This document shows positions 1 through 5,218 of a stretch of 5,218 nt of DNA, piece by piece; position 1 is the stretch's first letter; each line of letters starts with the position of its first letter. The notes under the pieces were generated by a model, which was given only the letters and a program-made list of their open reading frames with translations, made no database searches and was not told where the DNA came from. A program made the position numbers and the translations under genes. Origin of the DNA: Prolixibacteraceae bacterium (GTDB lineage Bacteria; Bacteroidota; Bacteroidia; Bacteroidales; Prolixibacteraceae); the NCBI GenBank assembly GCA_014380255.1, contig JACMKG010000198.1, positions 1 through 5,218 of the forward strand, given 5' to 3'.

Positions 1-24
1 GACAATTGGTATTAATAGATAATT

Positions 25-1662
25 ATGGGAAAGCTTGAATTCTTGACAATTACTGACATGTTACAGACCAGTTTCAGGGATTTTGCAGAAAATCAATCAT
101 TGGTATTTGTCGGAGAAGATAACAGAACCTATGCCCAATTGGAAATTGAAGTAAAAAAAGCAGCTCTTCAACTTCAGCATTTAGGGATTAAAAAAGGAGA
201 TCGGGTAGCTATACTTAGTCTGAATATGCCACAATGGGCTATTGCCTTTTTTGCGTCCCTGGTGAAAGGCATCGTAGTGGTACCCATTCTTCCGGATTTT
301 AGCCCCAATGAGATAAAGAATATCCTGACTCATGCCGAGGTGACGGTTGTGTACGTATCAGAGGCATTACGTGCCAAACTGGACCCTGAGGCCGGTTATA
401 CCATCATACAGATTGAAACATTCCATGTGGTATCTCCCACTCCGCTTGCCAGGTTTGAAGAAATGGATGCAAATGAGTATGTGTATGAAAAGATCGACGA
501 ACAAGACCTGGCAACGATCATTTATACCTCAGGCACTACCGGAAAATCGAAAGGGGTGATGCTTTCTAATAAAAACATTGTCTGGACTGCTCAACAAAGT
601 TGGTTTATTCAGAACATTGTTCCTTCAGACCGTTTCCTTTCCGTTCTTCCCCTCTCACATACCTTTGAAAATACACTGGTTCTGATTCTGCCTCTTATGT
701 TCGGCGCATCGGTTCATTACCTGCAAAAGCCGCCTGTGGCATCGGTATTGCTGGCAGCCTTCAAGCAGGTTCGCCCAACCATCATGCTGATAGTACCACT
801 GATTATTGAAAAGATATATAAAAACAAGGTATTGCCCGAGATCAACGGTAAGTTTATTACCCGTACGTTGTACAAAATTGCCCCCTTCCGAAAGCTTTTA
901 AATAAAGTAGCTGGCAAGAAGCTGTATGATACGTTTGGTGGACAATTAAAGTTTTTTGGAATCGGGGGAGCAAAGCTGGATGATAACGTGGAACGTTTCC
1001 TGATGGAAGGAGGTTTCCCTCTGGCAATAGGCTATGGCATGACTGAATCATCGCCCTTACTAGCAGGAGCTGGGGTAGGGAAAACTAAATTTCTTTCAAC
1101 AGGCCCTCCAATGCCGGGAGTTGAACTAAGAATAGGTAATAAGAATGAAAAGACCGGACTGGGAGAAATTCAAGCTAAGGGTGAAAACATAATGCTGGGT
1201 TATTATAAAGAACCACAGATCACCAAAGATACATTTTCTGAAGATGGATGGCTGAAAACCGGCGACCTTGGGTACTTTGACAAACAAGGTAACCTTTATA
1301 TCAAAGGGCGCATAAAGAATATGATTTTGGGCGCAAGCGGTGAAAATATCTATCCTGAAGAAATAGAATCGGTAATCAACCGGATGGAATACGTACTTGA
1401 ATCATTGGTTATTGAGCAAAAAGGACGGCTTGTCGCTTTGGTTCATCTGAATATGGAGGAACTGGAAAAGAAGTACCAAAATATGAAAACAGAAACTGTT
1501 TCATTTGTAAACGAGGGAACGGAAGAGATTCTTCAAGATATTCAGAATAAGGTAAATGAAGAGCTAAATAAATTCTCAAAGATACAACGAACTGTCTTGC
1601 AAAGAGATCCGTTTGAAAAAACACCCACACAAAAGATTAAACGTTTCCTTTATTATGCATAG
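25..1662 (+). CDS. AMP-forming long-chain acyl-CoA synthetase (fatty acid-CoA ligase)
   Basis: Predicted to activate a fatty acid with ATP to an acyl-adenylate and transfer the acyl group to CoA, feeding lipid synthesis or degradation; it should be cytosolic or membrane-associated. The 545-residue product carries the ANL-superfamily motifs in order. The phosphate-binding loop YTSGTTGKSKG is at 167-177, with Ser where many members have Pro. The adenine/acyl motif GYGMTES is at 336-342, the ribose-binding TGD at 412-414, and the KGR hinge at 427-429 opens the mobile C-terminal domain. A C-terminal PTQKIKR at about 534-540 has K537 as the likely catalytic lysine. No signal peptide or membrane segment is seen. 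The start is the first in-frame ATG after a TAG at 16-18; no Shine-Dalgarno is visible, as is usual in Bacteroidota. Chain-length preference cannot be read from sequence, and an acyl-ACP synthetase or other ANL ligase remains possible. The gene is complete, with no frameshift. Confidence 0.9.
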   Translation: MGKLEFLTITDMLQTSFRDFAENQSLVFVGEDNRTYAQLEIEVKKAALQLQHLGIKKGDRVAILSLNMPQWAIAFFASLVKGIVVVPILPDFSPNEIKNILTHAEVTVVYVSEALRAKLDPEAGYTIIQIETFHVVSPTPLARFEEMDANEYVYEKIDEQDLATIIYTSGTTGKSKGVMLSNKNIVWTAQQSWFIQNIVPSDRFLSVLPLSHTFENTLVLILPLMFGASVHYLQKPPVASVLLAAFKQVRPTIMLIVPLIIEKIYKNKVLPEINGKFITRTLYKIAPFRKLLNKVAGKKLYDTFGGQLKFFGIGGAKLDDNVERFLMEGGFPLAIGYGMTESSPLLAGAGVGKTKFLSTGPPMPGVELRIGNKNEKTGLGEIQAKGENIMLGYYKEPQITKDTFSEDGWLKTGDLGYFDKQGNLYIKGRIKNMILGASGENIYPEEIESVINRMEYVLESLVIEQKGRLVALVHLNMEELEKKYQNMKTETVSFVNEGTEEILQDIQNKVNEELNKFSKIQRTVLQRDPFEKTPTQKIKRFLYYA

Positions 1663-1669
1663 ACAGGAT

Positions 1670-1785
1670 GGTTGGAAGGTTGGAAGAGTTAAAAGGTTTG
1701 AAAAAGGTTTGAAATGTTTGATGGTTTGAAGGGTTTGAAGGATATGAAAGGGTTTATAGATGGATAGATGATTGGATGGATGATT
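1670..1785. repeat. Degenerate GGTTTGAA short-period array with GATGGAT tail
   Basis: It begins seven bases after the acyl-CoA synthetase stop codon. It starts with two GGTTGGAA units (1670-1677, 1678-1685), then GGTTTGAA cores at 1695-1702, 1706-1713, 1723-1730 and 1732-1739, with a variant GTTTGAT at 1716-1722. Spacing is uneven (about 7-11 bases), so this is a degenerate array rather than a clean tandem repeat. From about 1759 it passes into a GATGGAT/GATGATT run. The exact 13-mer TTGAAGGGTTTGA at 1726-1738 occurs again at 1880-1892. The + strand is strongly purine-rich. No coding or regulatory role is evident. Confidence 0.75.
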
Positions 1786-1806
1786 AATTCGGAGCAATAT
1801 CCTTTG

Positions 1807-1826
1807 CCGTTGGTTTTAACCAACGG
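1807..1826. repeat. REP-like perfect palindromic hairpin
   Basis: Arms CCGTTGGTT (1807-1815) and AACCAACGG (1818-1826) are exact reverse complements separated by TT. No run of T follows on either strand, so it is not a standard intrinsic terminator, although it could halt or stabilise the 3' end of the upstream mRNA. GC-rich palindromes of this CCGTTGG...CCAACGG form are familiar to me from intergenic regions of Bacteroidota and resemble REP elements mobilised by RAYT transposases. That family link is from memory and not proven by the window, which holds no transposase. Confidence 0.7.
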
Positions 1827-1855
1827 ACCCCTAATGGCTAAATAAAAATATCCAA

Positions 1856-1871
1856 TATTGAATATTCAATA
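1856..1871. repeat. 16-bp perfect AT-rich palindrome
   Basis: TATTGAAT followed directly by ATTCAATA forms a perfect palindrome with no spacer. It sits in an AATATT/CCAATA-rich stretch (about 1851-1878). A dimeric regulator site is possible, but it lies over 400 bases before the kinase start and next to other repeats, so a simple repeat element is more likely. Confidence 0.5.
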
Positions 1872-1879
1872 ACCAATAG

Positions 1880-1892
1880 TTGAAGGGTTTGA
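1880..1892. repeat. Outlying exact copy of TTGAAGGGTTTGA
   Basis: This 13-mer is identical to 1726-1738 inside the GGTTTGAA array. It is separated from that copy by the array tail, the REP-like hairpin and the AT palindrome. The layout suggests that the array once continued and was split by an insertion, or that it expanded on both sides. Confidence 0.6.
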
Positions 1893-1920
1893 GAAAGCTA
1901 ATCCGCTGTTCAGGGCAGAC

Positions 1921-1950
1921 CCCAATCAGTGATTTTTTACCCTGATTGGG
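1921..1950. repeat. Hairpin with 9-bp perfect stem (dispersed element, copy 1)
   Basis: Arms CCCAATCAG (1921-1929) and CTGATTGGG (1942-1950) are exact reverse complements around a 12-nt T-rich loop. No T-run follows the stem, so it is not a classical intrinsic terminator. The internal string CAGTGATTTTT (from 1927) recurs at 5043-5053 in the second gap within a similar CCCA...TGGG frame, which suggests a dispersed intergenic element. Confidence 0.65.
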
Positions 1951-1965
1951 TTGAAGAAATGAGGT

Positions 1966-1993
1966 CCGGTCTCCGGTTTCCCTGCTCCCTGCC
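1966..1993. repeat. GC-rich heptamer run (CCGGTCT / CCCTGCT)
   Basis: Four consecutive 7-base units can be read in register: CCGGTCT, CCGGTTT, CCCTGCT and CCCTGCC. It stands out as a GC-rich, pyrimidine-rich block in an AT-rich gap. It has the same 7-base period as the array at 2041-2096 but a different sequence. With only four degenerate units the call is tentative. Confidence 0.45.
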
Positions 1994-2040
1994 CTGCTGA
2001 TTTTACCTGGATGTCAGAACGACTGATCTCCTCCGTTCTC

Positions 2041-2096
2041 CTTTTAACTTTTAACTTTTAACTTTTTCCTTTTGACTTTTTCCTTTTGACTTTTGA
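2041..2096. repeat. Tandem array of eight CTTTTNN heptamers
   Basis: Exactly 56 bases in perfect 7-base register: CTTTTAA three times, then CTTTTTC, CTTTTGA, CTTTTTC, CTTTTGA, CTTTTGA. The middle part is also an exact 14-base duplication (2062-2075 and 2076-2089). The units share CTTTT and vary only in the last two bases. The + strand is almost pure pyrimidine except those positions. Such arrays can change copy number by slippage. The last unit supplies the TTTG of a candidate promoter. Confidence 0.85.
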
Positions 2097-2121
2097 TAAG
2101 CAAGACGCTGGTATAATTTTA
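2092..2121 (+). promoter_or_regulatory. Candidate Bacteroidota-type promoter for the hybrid kinase
   Basis: TTTG at 2092-2095 is followed after 18 bases by TAATTTTA at 2114-2121. This matches the Bacteroidota -33 TTTG / -7 TAnnTTTG pattern except for the last base. Transcription would begin near 2128, giving a leader of about 175 bases that contains the inverted repeat at 2193-2221. Such short matches arise easily in AT-rich DNA, so confidence is low. Confidence 0.3.
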
Positions 2122-2192
2122 ACCTTACAAAACGTTTCAGAGCTTTTTCTTTTTAATATCTTTACAAGATTAGACACCGATGAATGACATTT

Positions 2193-2221
2193 ACTGTATA
2201 AAATAAACAGAATTATACAGT
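2193..2221. promoter_or_regulatory. 9-bp inverted repeat upstream of the kinase (possible operator or leader hairpin)
   Basis: ACTGTATAA (2193-2201) and TTATACAGT (2213-2221) are exact reverse complements with an 11-base spacer. The half-site centres lie 20 bases apart, about two helical turns, which suits a dimeric DNA-binding protein. It lies 81 bases before the kinase start codon. As RNA it would be a weak AU-rich hairpin followed by only four U residues (2221-2224), so termination or attenuation is less likely. No regulator can be named. Confidence 0.4.
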
Positions 2222-2250
2222 TTTATAAAAAAAAGTTGCTTTCTATCCCG

Positions 2251-2277
2251 TTTGTAATGCTTAATTTTTTAAATTTA
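2251..2277 (+). promoter_or_regulatory. Alternative proximal promoter candidate for the hybrid kinase
   Basis: TTTG at 2251-2254 and TAAATTTA at 2270-2277 resemble the Bacteroidota -33 and -7 elements, but the spacer is only 15 bases, shorter than usual. If used, transcription would start around 2284, leaving a leader of about 20 bases, and the inverted repeat at 2193-2221 would sit just upstream in an operator-like position. A similar TTAAATTTA string precedes recR at 5075-5083. Confidence 0.3.
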
Positions 2278-2302
2278 AGGTATATAAACACTCATTGCAT
2301 AT

Positions 2303-4903
2303 ATGTTTATTAAAAACGAAAAACCCGAATACTATTCAGGCTATATCCGAATCAATGAAACTCTGGGAATTGAGGAGATTTCGGGTCACATTAATCAGAT
2401 TCTCCGAATCGAGAATATTGACCAAAACAATAGCTTGCTTCATGTAATTGAAGCGATGAATAAAAACATGCGTTCTTACTTTAAGGAAGAAGTCTTACCG
2501 GCCATCACAGCTCGTCGTATCAAACATTTTTCCTTCGAAAGAAAAAATACAACGGTTTCCATTTCTGTCACTCCCATCGCCTCGGGATTAATCATCCTCA
2601 GCTTTGAAGAAATGCCTGCTGAAGAAAAGTTTGATCAACAGTCATTACCCGAGAAGTTAAAAGAAATCTTCATACGGATAAATCCGGATTTACAAGTCAC
2701 TGAAATTTCTAAGAATTGTTATCCAAAGCTTGGTGAAACAGCCTCTGAAATTAAAGGCAAATCCATTGAAGATATTGAGTTGTTTGGTAATAAGACCACT
2801 CAGATCGCTGATTTAATTAATAAAACATTTCAGCAACAAAAGAAACAAGAGGAAGATATCCAGCTGCACAAAGGGGAAAAGCCCATATGGTGGAACATGA
2901 CTTTTATCCCTGAGACAGATCCGGTAAGCAAACAACAACTGGTTTTAATAATTCTGAAGAATATCAACCGGTATAAAAAAGCCGAGGCCAGACTACTGGA
3001 AAACGAACAGCGGTTTCAACTGGCCGCCGAAGCTGCTGATTTGGGCATCTGGGACCATGTGATTGGAACAGGAAAAACATTCTATTCCCGAAAATGGAAG
3101 CTAATCCTGGGATATTATCCCGATGAGATTGAGGATGATTTTTCTATCTGGGAAGAATTACTTCACCCGGAAGATAAAGAACGGATGGTCCATTTTATGA
3201 GCGATTTTTTAAAAAGTGATTTACTTATTTATGATGCCGAATTTAGGATGAGGCACAAAAACGGCAACTATGTATGGATTAGAAGCCGTGCGTCCATTAT
3301 TCGCGATAAAAACGGCAAAGCAATCCGCATCATAGGAACCCACCGTGATATTACCGATGAGAAGAAATCGGAAAGTGAATATACGAAGCTACACCAAGCC
3401 ATACTTCAAAGTCCGATATCCGTTATAATTACAAATACCGAAGGGTATATTGAATTCTTCAATCCTGCTTTCTGCAAGATAACCGGGTGGAGTGACCATG
3501 AATTAATAGGTAAGAAAACCAATATTCTGAAATCAGGTTTTCAGCCTGACAGCTTTTACGAGAAACTCTGGAAGACCATCAGTGCCGGCAACGAATGGCA
3601 GGGAGAATTTAAAAACAGAAAAAAGACAGGTGAGTTTTTCTGGGAGTTGGCCAGCATCTCTCCTATCAGAAACAATTTCGGCACCATTACCCACTATGTA
3701 AAAATTGCCGAGAACATTACCTATCTGAAAAAAATAGAAAGAGATCTAAAGAAAGCCAAGCAGGACGCCGAGATTGCCAATAATTATAAGAATCACTTTC
3801 TGGCCAATATGAGCCATGAAATAAGAACTCCTATAAATACGATTATTGGCTTTAGTGAATTGATGAAAAATGAAACGCTCTCGACTCAAAAACGAAATAA
3901 ATACTCAGATATAATTGAGGAAAACAGTCAGGCTTTGTTAAGACTCATCGATGATATTATTGATGTTTCGAAAATTGAAGCCAATGAACTGAAAATCAAA
4001 AAGGAGGCCTGTGCACTGGGGGAATTGTTTGCAGAACTTGAAATGACGTACAATAACTTCCTTAAACGCAAACAGAACAGGAATCTCAAGCTCATTTTCC
4101 AGCTTCCGGAAGAAGCCCATCACGATGTCATTTTTACAGATCCCTATCGGTTGAAACAGATATTAAACAACCTGTATATCAATGCTCTTAAATATACAGA
4201 AACCGGGCATATCGAAATTGGGTATAACATCATTAATGACAATAAACTGCGATTCTTTGTATCGGATACAGGCATTGGAATTCCCAATGACCGGATCAAG
4301 AATATTTTTAAGCGTTTCAATTATACGGATGAGGCAACCAATACCGGTGTGGCCTCTGGTCTTGGGTTATCAATCTGCAAAGATCTTGCTTTATTATTAG
4401 GCGGAGACATTAACGTGAAGTCTATTGAAGGGGAAGGAAGTGTTTTCTTTTTGACACTGCCGTATGATAAGATCAAAATCCCGATGGTGCGTTCAGCTGT
4501 TCAAACGCCTGCGGCTCCTCAACAGGGGAAATATGATTTTAGCAGTTATACCATCATGGTTGCCGAAGATACTCCTTACAATTATGAATATTTAAAAAGT
4601 ATTCTTCAGAAAACAGGAGCCAACATTATCTGGGCAAAAGATGGAATTGATGTGTTAACCATATTCAATACCACTAAAATCGATCTCATATTGATGGATA
4701 TCCAATTACCGGAAATCAGTGGATACGAAGCGACCACTCAAATCAGGCTGAAAGATCTGAATATTCCTATCATTGCTCAAACAGCCTATGCCATGGCAGA
4801 AGATAAACAGCGGTGCTATGACTCGGGATGCAATGAAGTACTGGTTAAACCTATCCGAATGGATGATGTGCTCACTACTGTGGCCAAGTATCTGCATAAA
4901 TAA
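2303..4903 (+). CDS. Soluble multi-PAS hybrid sensor histidine kinase with C-terminal receiver domain
   Basis: The 866-residue product should autophosphorylate in response to a cytoplasmic cue and pass the phosphate to its own receiver. Two divergent PAS-like segments seem to fill about 10-105 and 115-225. A PAS_3/PAC domain follows at about 237-354 and a sensory-box PAS/PAC at about 363-475, then a helical linker. HisKA has phospho-acceptor H505 in SHEIRTP. The HATPase has N-box N623/N627, DTGIGI at 655-660 and GLGLS at 686-690. After an Ala/Pro/Gln-rich linker, the receiver (about 751-866) has the acidic pair E755/D756, phospho-acceptor D799, T827 and K849, so all catalytic residues are present. 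No signal peptide or membrane helix is seen. The start is the first ATG after an in-frame TAA at 2285-2287; the gene ends in tandem TAA TAA. No Hpt protein or response regulator is adjacent, so it is an orphan. Ligand and target are unknown. Confidence 0.93.
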   Translation: MFIKNEKPEYYSGYIRINETLGIEEISGHINQILRIENIDQNNSLLHVIEAMNKNMRSYFKEEVLPAITARRIKHFSFERKNTTVSISVTPIASGLIILSFEEMPAEEKFDQQSLPEKLKEIFIRINPDLQVTEISKNCYPKLGETASEIKGKSIEDIELFGNKTTQIADLINKTFQQQKKQEEDIQLHKGEKPIWWNMTFIPETDPVSKQQLVLIILKNINRYKKAEARLLENEQRFQLAAEAADLGIWDHVIGTGKTFYSRKWKLILGYYPDEIEDDFSIWEELLHPEDKERMVHFMSDFLKSDLLIYDAEFRMRHKNGNYVWIRSRASIIRDKNGKAIRIIGTHRDITDEKKSESEYTKLHQAILQSPISVIITNTEGYIEFFNPAFCKITGWSDHELIGKKTNILKSGFQPDSFYEKLWKTISAGNEWQGEFKNRKKTGEFFWELASISPIRNNFGTITHYVKIAENITYLKKIERDLKKAKQDAEIANNYKNHFLANMSHEIRTPINTIIGFSELMKNETLSTQKRNKYSDIIEENSQALLRLIDDIIDVSKIEANELKIKKEACALGELFAELEMTYNNFLKRKQNRNLKLIFQLPEEAHHDVIFTDPYRLKQILNNLYINALKYTETGHIEIGYNIINDNKLRFFVSDTGIGIPNDRIKNIFKRFNYTDEATNTGVASGLGLSICKDLALLLGGDINVKSIEGEGSVFFLTLPYDKIKIPMVRSAVQTPAAPQQGKYDFSSYTIMVAEDTPYNYEYLKSILQKTGANIIWAKDGIDVLTIFNTTKIDLILMDIQLPEISGYEATTQIRLKDLNIPIIAQTAYAMAEDKQRCYDSGCNEVLVKPIRMDDVLTTVAKYLHK

Positions 4904-4909
4904 TAATCC

Positions 4910-5031
4910 TAAGTGACAAAGTGACAAAGTAACAGAGTGACAAAGTACCGGAGAGCGTGAGAAGAGTAATATCTTCCACTTTACTCCCGCATTTACTTTG
5001 TCTCTTTGTCACTTTGTTACTTTGTCTCTTT
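4910..5031. repeat. Inverted pair of octamer arrays forming a long imperfect hairpin
   Basis: The left arm (4910-4949) is five AAAGTGAC-type units: TAAGTGAC, AAAGTGAC, AAAGTAAC, AGAGTGAC, AAAGTACC. The right arm (4992-5031) is five units of the complementary type: TTTACTTT, GTCTCTTT, GTCACTTT, GTTACTTT, GTCTCTTT. By hand, 32 of 40 positions are complementary, and some mismatches would be G-U in RNA. The roughly 42-base loop contains smaller stems: GGAG 4950-4953 with CTCC 4984-4987, and GAAGA 4961-4965 with TCTTC 4972-4976. It begins seven bases after the kinase stop codon and could shape the 3' end of that mRNA, but it lacks a terminal T-run. Confidence 0.85.
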
Positions 5032-5034
5032 ATT

Positions 5035-5065
5035 CCCACCAACAGTGATTTTTACACCCAATGGG
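5035..5065. repeat. Dispersed CAGTGATTTTT element, copy 2
   Basis: CCCA at 5035-5038 and TGGG at 5062-5065 frame CAGTGATTTTT (5043-5053) followed by ACACCC. Copy 1 at 1921-1950 has the same order: CCCA, CAGTGATTTTT, then TACCC and TGGG. The stem of copy 2 is much weaker, so what is conserved is the core string, not the full hairpin. Confidence 0.5.
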
Positions 5066-5089
5066 CATTATTTATTAAATTTAGGTGCT

Positions 5090-5097
5090 TAAATTTG
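5090..5097 (+). promoter_or_regulatory. recR: Candidate -7 element (TAnnTTTG) for recR
   Basis: TAAATTTG fits the Bacteroidota -7 consensus TAnnTTTG exactly. It lies 22 bases before the recR ATG, which would give a leader of roughly 15 bases. No clear TTTG is present at the expected upstream distance. A near copy, TAAATTTA at 5076-5083, lies 14 bases upstream, so either could be the real element. Confidence 0.4.
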
Positions 5098-5119
5098 AAG
5101 CTTACAAAAGAAATAGAAT

Positions 5120-5218
5120 ATGCATCTTGACAGGTTTCCTTCCAGATTATTGGAAAATGCAGTAAATGAGTTCGCCAAACTTCCAGGCATTGGCCGCAAG
5201 TCAGCCCTGCGATTGGTA
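5120..5218 (+). CDS. recR: Recombination mediator protein RecR, N-terminal fragment (runs off window)
   Basis: RecR acts with RecO (and RecF) to load RecA on SSB-coated single-stranded DNA during gap repair. Only the first 33 codons are in the window and they stay open to the last base. The residues [20 protein letters not shown] (6-25) followed by RKSALRLV match the conserved RecR N-terminus: a short helix, then the helix-hairpin-helix with the LPGIG turn that binds DNA. The zinc finger and Toprim domains would lie beyond the window. The ATG is preceded by an A-rich stretch with no Shine-Dalgarno. It lies 216 bases after the kinase stop, behind its own candidate promoter, so co-transcription with the kinase is doubtful. 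The gene is truncated only by the window edge. Confidence 0.9.
   Translation, partial: MHLDRFPSRLLENAVNEFAKLPGIGRKSALRLV

Larger units (their letters stand above)
1663..2302. other. 640-base repeat-rich non-coding gap
   Basis: No ORF here looks like a gene. The only sizeable reading frame is on the minus strand, overlaps the acyl-CoA synthetase end, and consists of translated repeat. The gap holds, in order: a GGTTTGAA-type array, a REP-like hairpin, an AT palindrome, an outlying copy of the first array, a 9-bp-stem hairpin, a GC-rich heptamer run, a CTTTTNN heptamer array, candidate promoter elements and an AT-rich inverted repeat. Each is listed separately. I see no U-tract terminator for the upstream gene and no tRNA or known riboswitch. 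Confidence 0.75.

Noticed and set aside
347..1630. Several 60-75 codon frames inside the acyl-CoA synthetase gene on both strands
   Set aside because: They lie in alternative frames of a gene with a full set of ANL motifs and show no recognisable protein features.
1576..1797. Minus-strand 73-codon reading frame across the end of the acyl-CoA synthetase
   Set aside because: It overlaps the real gene and its first half is a translation of the degenerate GGTTTGAA array; no family resemblance.
1807..1950. Intrinsic terminators at the two strong hairpins
   Set aside because: Neither stem is followed by a T-run on either strand, so the standard form is not met.
2093..2117. Sigma70-like TTGATA ... 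TATAAT promoter
   Set aside because: The spacer is only 13 bases, and Bacteroidota primary sigma factors use a different consensus.
2194..2210. LexA-like SOS box CTGT...ACAG
   Set aside because: The spacing is 9 rather than 8 bases, and the symmetrical 9-bp inverted repeat over 2193-2221 explains the bases better.
3938..4927. Short frames on both strands inside the kinase HATPase and receiver regions
   Set aside because: They are alternative frames of a clearly conserved coding sequence, with no recognisable protein features of their own.
4910..5031. CRISPR-like array
   Set aside because: Units are 8 bases with no spacers, and the two halves are in opposite orientation; this is a simple repeat, not repeat-spacer structure.

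Overview
The window looks like chromosomal DNA of a Bacteroidota bacterium, probably in the Bacteroidales/Marinilabiliales range. The grounds are the AT-rich composition, start codons without a Shine-Dalgarno sequence, TAnnTTTG-like promoter elements, a soluble multi-PAS hybrid histidine kinase of a style common in that group, and intergenic regions filled with short-period repeats. The taxon is inferred from style, not from a search.

Layout: all three genes lie on the + strand. An AMP-forming long-chain acyl-CoA synthetase (25-1662) is followed by a 640-base non-coding gap (1663-2302). Next comes an 866-residue cytoplasmic PAS-PAS-HisKA-HATPase-REC hybrid kinase (2303-4903), then a 216-base gap (4904-5119), and the first 33 codons of recR (5120-5218, cut by the window end). 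The gaps are long and each downstream gene has a candidate promoter, so the three genes are probably separate transcription units. I see no functional link between them: fatty-acid activation, signal transduction and recombinational repair are simply neighbours.

The gaps are the least ordinary part. The first is a mosaic of unrelated simple repeats: a degenerate GGTTTGAA array, a REP-like perfect hairpin, a 16-bp AT palindrome, a 9-bp-stem hairpin, a GC-rich heptamer run, and an exact-register array of eight CTTTTNN heptamers. That last array runs into a candidate promoter. The second gap carries two octamer arrays in inverted orientation (AAAGTGAC-type, then GTCACTTT-type) that can fold into a long imperfect stem. 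It also holds a second copy of the CAGTGATTTTT element found in the first gap. In both gaps purine-rich repeats follow the upstream gene and pyrimidine-rich repeats precede the downstream gene.

I found no RNA gene, CRISPR array, transposase gene or convincing new multi-gene system. The points worth following are the repeat architecture and the orphan kinase with a poorly conserved N-terminus.
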